Part shown: one piece after another, positions 59,505 to 64,000 of the stretch
Layout of the letters: each line of letters starts with the position of its first letter
Numbering within the stretch: position 1 is the stretch's first letter
Assembly: GCF_037975245.1 (NCBI RefSeq)
Contig: NC_092569.1
Coordinates: 3,237,001 to 3,301,000 of the forward strand
Direction of reading: 5' to 3'
DNA: 64,000 bases
Source: Apostichopus japonicus
Taxonomy: Eukaryota > Echinodermata > Holothuroidea > Aspidochirotida > Stichopodidae
Notes under the pieces: model-generated
The model's database searches: none
What the model was told of the DNA's origin: nothing
The model's input: only the letters and a program-made list of their open reading frames with translations
Program-made: the position numbers and the translations under genes

Positions 59505-62255
59505 ATAAGAATAGTATAAACAGTCATATTTTGGTTGACAAATGAAATTAATAAACCATATCCTGACGTCATTTCGTATTAATTTTAAATGACTAGAACT
59601 TCGTCGAATTCCACTTTTGTCAAGAGAGAAGCGTTTATTTCGGTTCTGGGAATCCGTATAAGTATTCTGAGAGAAATTTGAGAACATTGATTTTTGGCCG
59701 AAATTAGGCAATTTTGTAAGGCTATACCCTTATGATTTTGCTCAATTTTGGCCAAATTCACGACTTTTTTAATTCTTCCCAAAATTGTACCTGCGGTGTG
59801 TGGCGCCCTTTTGATTCCCTTCCAGGTGATAAGAATAGTATAAACAGTCATATTTTGGTGGACAAATGAAATTAATAAACCATATCCTGACGTCATTTCG
59901 TATCAATTTTAAATGACTAAAACTTCGTCGAATTCCACTTTTGTCAAGAGAGAAGCGTTTATTTCGGTTCTGGGAATCCGTATAAGTATTCTGAGAGAAA
60001 TTTGAGAACATTGATTTTTGTCCGAAATTTGGCAATTTTGTAAGGCTATACCCTTATGATTTTGCTCGATTTTGGCCCAAATCACGACTTTTTTAATTCT
60101 TCCCAAAATTGTACCTGCGGTGTGTGGCGCCCTTTTGATTCCTTTCCAGGTGATAAAAGTAGTTATAAGCAGTCATATTTTGATGGAAAAATGAAACTAA
60201 TAAGCCATATCCTGACGTCATTTCGTATCAATTTTAAATGACTAAAACTTCGTCGAATTCCACTTTTGTCACAAGAGAAGCGCTTATTTCGGTTCTGGGA
60301 ATCCGTATAAGTATGCTGAGAGAAATTTGAAAACATTGATTTTTGTCCGAAATTTGGCAATTTTGTAAGGCTATACCCTTATGATTTTGCTCGATTTTGG
60401 CCCAAATCACGACATTTTTAATTCTTCCCAAAATTGTACCTGCGGTGTGTGGCGCCCTTTTGATTCCCTTCCAGGTGATAAGAATAGTATAAACAGTCAT
60501 ATTTTGGTGGACAAATGAAATTAATAAACCATATCCTGACGTCATTTCGTATTAATTTTAAATGACTAAAACTTCGTCGAATTCCACTTTTGTCACAAGA
60601 GAAGCGTTTATTTCGGTTCTGGGAATCCGTATAAGTATTCTGAGTGAAATTTGAGAACATTGATTTTTGTCCGAAATTTGGCAATTTTGTAAGGCTTATG
60701 ATTTTGCTCGATTTTGGCCAAAATCACGACTTTTTTAATTCTTCCCAAAATTGTACCTGCGGTGTGTGGCGCCCTTTTGATTCCTTTCCAGGTGATAAAA
60801 GTAGTTATAAGCAGTCATATTTTGATGGAAAAATGAAACTAATAAGCCATATCCTGACGTCATTTCGTATCAATTTTAAATGATTAAAACTTCGTCGAAT
60901 TCCACTTTTGTCACAAGAGAAACGCTTATTTCGGTTCTGGTAATCCGTATAAGTATGCTGAGAGAAATTTGAAAACATTGATTTTTGTCCGAAATTTGGC
61001 AATTTTGTAAGGCTATACCCTTATGATTTTGCTCGATTTTGGCAAAATCACGTCTTTTTTAATTCTTCCCAAAATTGTACCTGCGGTGTCTGGCGCCCTT
61101 TTGATTCCTTTCCAGGTGATAAGAATAGTATAAACAGTCATATTTTGGTGGACAAATGAAATTAATAAACCATATCCTGACGTCATTTCGTATTAATTTT
61201 AAATGACTAAAACTTCGTCGAATTCCACTTTTGTCACAAGAGAAGCGTTTATTTCGATTCTGGGAATCCTGGTAAGTATCCTGAGAGAAATTTGAGAACA
61301 TTGATTTTTGGCCGAAATTAGGCAATTTTGTAAGGCTATACCCTTATGATTTTGCTCGATTTTGGCCAAAATCACGTCTTTTTTAATTCTTCCCAAAATT
61401 GTACCTGCGGTGTGTGGCGCCCTTTTGATTCCTTTCCAGGTAATAAAAGTAGTATAAGCAGTCATATTTTGGTGGAAAAATGAAATTAATAAACCATATC
61501 CTGACGTCATTTCATATTAATTTTAAATGACTAGAACTTCGTCGAATTCCACTTTTGTCAAGAGAGAAGCGTTTATATCGATTCTGGGAATCCGTATAAG
61601 TATTCTGAGTGAAATTTGAGAACACTGATTTTTGGCCGAAATTTGGCAATTTTGTAAGGCTATATACCCTTATGATTTATCTCTATTTTGGCCAAATTCA
61701 CGTCTTTTTTAATTCTTCCCAAAATTGTACCTGCGGTGTGTGGCGCCCTTTTGATTCCTTTACAGGTGATAAAAGTAGTATAAACAGTCATATTTTGGTG
61801 GGAAAATGAAATTTATAAGCCATATTCTGACGTCATTTCATATTAATTTTAAATGACTAAAACTTCGTCGAATTCCACTTTTGTCACAAGAGAAGCGTTT
61901 ATTTCGGTTCTGGGAATCCGTATAAGTATTCTGAGTGAAATTTGAGAACATTGATTTTTGGCCGAAATTTGGAAATTTTGTAAGGCTATACCCTAATGAT
62001 TTTGCTCGATTTGGGCCAAAATCAAGACTTTTTTAATTCTTCCCAAAATTGTACCTGCGGTGTGTGGCGCCCTTTTGATTCCTTTCCAGGTGATAAAAGT
62101 AGTTATAAGCAGTCATATTTTGATGGAAAAATGAAACTTATAAGCCATATCCTGACGTCATTTCGTATCAATTTTAAATGACTAAAACTTCGTCGAATTC
62201 CACTTTTGTCACGAGATAAATGTTTATTTCGATTCTGGGAATCCTTATAAGTATA
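59505..62255. repeat. Divergent flank of the satellite (about 8.5 monomers)
   Basis: Monomers here are 317-326 bp, have GTGTGGCGCCC instead of the core's GTGTAGCGCCC, and CCGTATAAGTATTCTGAG in place of CCTTATAAGTGTCCTGAG. They differ from each other more than core monomers do, as expected at the edge of an array that homogenises in its middle. Confidence 0.85.
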
Positions 62256-62335
62256 AGGGAGGCCCGTGGTTCGAATCCCGGTGGAGGCTGAAAGTTTTTT
62301 CACTGTTCTTGATTTTCCAACTCATTACGATTTTC

Positions 62336-62337
<2 letters not shown>
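62256..62337 (+). mobile_element. tRNA-like SINE fragment at the satellite edge
   Basis: A B-box sequence GTGGTTCGAATCCCG (about 62267-62281) begins only about a dozen bases after the last satellite monomer is cut off. It is followed by an AT-rich body leading into a (TA)n tract. There is no A box, so it is 5' truncated. It is unrelated in sequence to the four-copy family. Confidence 0.6.

Positions 62338-62416
<79 letters not shown>
62338..62416 (+). repeat. (TA)n and (TG)n microsatellite
   Basis: About 32 TA repeats are followed directly by (TG)n. This is probably the grown tail of the preceding SINE fragment. Confidence 0.95.
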
Positions 62417-64000
62417 AGGATGCAAAATTATATGTGGAGATGGCAAGGAATCCAGTGCAGACTTTACTTAATTATAAATATATAATCAACTCATCTCTAC
62501 CTATTGCAAAATTGGAAATTCTAAAATGATTAAATCACTTACTAATAAACTAAGTGTTTCGTTTCACATACTGCATTTAAATTTTAAGATAATTCTTTTC
62601 AAATCAAGACTAAAAACAGTCGAGAACTCTAACTTATAATATGCTTAAGTGGGGCGGTGAAGGTGGTGACTTCATTGTGTGAGTCGATGGAACGATTACT
62701 TGTGGTAAGGCCCATATATACTTCTACGTATATATAAACAAAGTTATACAGTATGAAATGTTTCCCGAACGATAAGAGGGCGCTATCGAAGAACTTACAA
62801 TGCATAGACTCCAGATGTGCGACTTGATTAATTCACTTTGGCTTCGGCTTTGAGTACAACGTTTCTGTATGCTACCGTTTTGGATGAATCTTCCCGTGTA
62901 ATCATAGTGAATAACGACTGTCGACTTTGCAATCCGCGGTCCCTCTCACCATGCGAGGTTGTTATAAGTGACTCCATAGTTTTATCTTTCGGGAAACCAA
63001 AAATCAGGCATGACTGCACAGATAGAGAGGGCGCCCGCTATGTAATACATTGAAGTAGGCTATGTGCGAAAAAGATACAAAAACTATCAGTTTGGCGATT
63101 GTTGAACGTAATGTGAAAATTAATTGAAGGGAATCTATGTGGAAGTTTGATTAACATGTTTCGAGTTACATGACCGTTTTATGTTGCTGTCTAAAACCTA
63201 ACGATACAAACAAAGGCGATAACTTTTATTATAGTTCATAGATCCTCTTTAATGCATGAGAACCATCTGCCGGGGAAAAGAACAACCTTGTCTACTCTTT
63301 ATTTGGTCGCCTCGTGGAAAACAAAGAATAAGGGGTGAAAAAATGTTCTAGACGTTTCCCAAACGCCAAACGTTTCATTTGAACAGAGAATAATGTTCTT
63401 CTTTGGTAAATGTTCTATCGCAACATAGGCTTATTTTTATTTCCCCGTGGTTATCATTATGTGACCTCATCATGAATCGAACCCAGATTTGTGTCTTATA
63501 AACGTGTTTGCGAGTACAATACTCATATTATTTGTTATCGACGACGGATACGTCTTGTGCCACAACCCACTATCAGTAATTTGTGTGTGTATATGGAAAA
63601 GATAAGTTTTGATATACATTTTTCACATTCACTTCCTTGTGCATGATACAATATGCTCTCACCTATGAACCAAGAAATATTTAGACATTGTTATGGTACC
63701 GTACACACGCATTCAGCTCTGTTTGTTTGGTTAATTTTTTATCCACGCTATATATAAACTATTATATAGGCTGTCACCTTTCAGATCAATATTTCACTTT
63801 CACTTCTTTATTCAAACTGACTCTTTTGATAAAATCATCGGTCACTTTTTAGGAGGGTTTTGATTTTGAACAATTTTGAAACATTGTTTTTGGAAGGGTC
63901 TACTTCATTTTTCTGAAGTACGGAGATGACATTACACTCCCACTGGATATTGAACAGTACTACTCTTACAACGTCTGTAGATTATTAAGGACTATATATG
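62417..64000. other. Intergenic DNA; no recognisable feature
   Basis: Two overlapping open frames at 62828-63053 (opposite strands) have no recognisable domain. AGAGGGCGC occurs at 62776 and 63020 but without further repeat structure. Confidence 0.45.

Larger units (their letters stand above)
52905..62255. repeat. Tandem satellite array, 29 full monomers of 293-326 bp plus a partial
   Basis: Taking ATAAAAG/ATAAGAG after CAGGTGATA as landmark, monomers start at 52911, 53235, 53551, 53876, 54202, 54495, 54821, 55115, 55441, 55757, 56082, 56408, 56701, 57027, 57321, 57647, 57973, 58266, 58592, 58886, 59212, 59505, 59829, 60153, 60478, 60795, 61119, 61443, 61769 and 62093 (partial). Length classes are 316/317, 324-326 and 293/294; the short class lacks about 32 bases after GATTCTGGGA. 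Each monomer contains CTGACGTCATTTC, TCGAATTCCACTTTTGTCA, GGCAATTTTGTAAGGCT and TTCCCAAAATTGTAC. Monomers are open for 60-100 codons on either strand, which follows from repetition and is not evidence of coding. Confidence 0.97.

Noticed and set aside
53235-62255. Repeated open frames of 60-103 codons on both strands of the satellite
   Set aside because: They recur only because the monomer recurs, occur in overlapping frames on both strands, and vary in length with monomer indels. No domain or coding signature.
52905-62255. CRISPR array
   Set aside because: Repeats are contiguous about 300-bp monomers without unique spacers, in a eukaryotic genome.

Overview
The window is nuclear DNA of an animal. 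It is AT-rich and intron-rich, crowded with tRNA-derived SINEs, non-LTR retrotransposon fragments, hAT-type DNA transposons, minisatellites and one large satellite array, with no bacterial-style gene packing. The only host gene I can support is the 5' end of a laminin alpha chain gene on the minus strand. A marine invertebrate deuterostome such as an echinoderm (possibly a sea cucumber) fits the gene and the repeat types, but that placement is inference.

Gene. Exon 1 (39193-39316, minus) carries the start codon, a signal peptide and a short acidic linker, and ends in phase 1 at a GT donor. Exon 2 (3395-3678, minus) starts in the matching phase after an AG acceptor. It encodes the first 94 codons of a laminin N-terminal (LN) domain of the alpha-1/alpha-2 type and ends in phase 0 at a consensus donor. 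Intron 1 is therefore about 35.5 kb and fills most of the left half of the window. Intron 2 runs off the left edge, and the rest of the gene lies outside.

Intron 1 (3679-39192) holds minisatellites (3694-4110, 8190-8715, 16196-16475, 19030-19420, 28120-28653), three SINE-type copies or remnants, a LINE 3' tail, a hairpin-headed retroposon with a 15-bp target duplication (17271-17413), and three hAT-type elements recognisable by terminal inverted repeats and 8-bp target duplications (10063-10400, 28654-30594, 36485-37321). The SINE copy at 3108-3270 lies in intron 2.

Upstream of the gene (39317-52900) is repeat-rich intergenic DNA: another SINE copy, three decayed LINE reverse-transcriptase fragments, hAT-like terminal sequences, two tRNA-like SINE heads, and a striking cluster of three long hairpins at 48777-48956.

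From 52905 to 62255 lies a tandem satellite of 29 complete monomers (293-326 bp) plus a partial one. The core has a higher-order structure: two consecutive 2206-bp seven-monomer units, then partial units. It is flanked by more divergent monomers. Every monomer examined contains the palindrome TGACGTCA (a consensus CRE/ATF site). The array ends at a tRNA-like SINE fragment and a (TA)n tract. The last 1.6 kb shows nothing I can identify.
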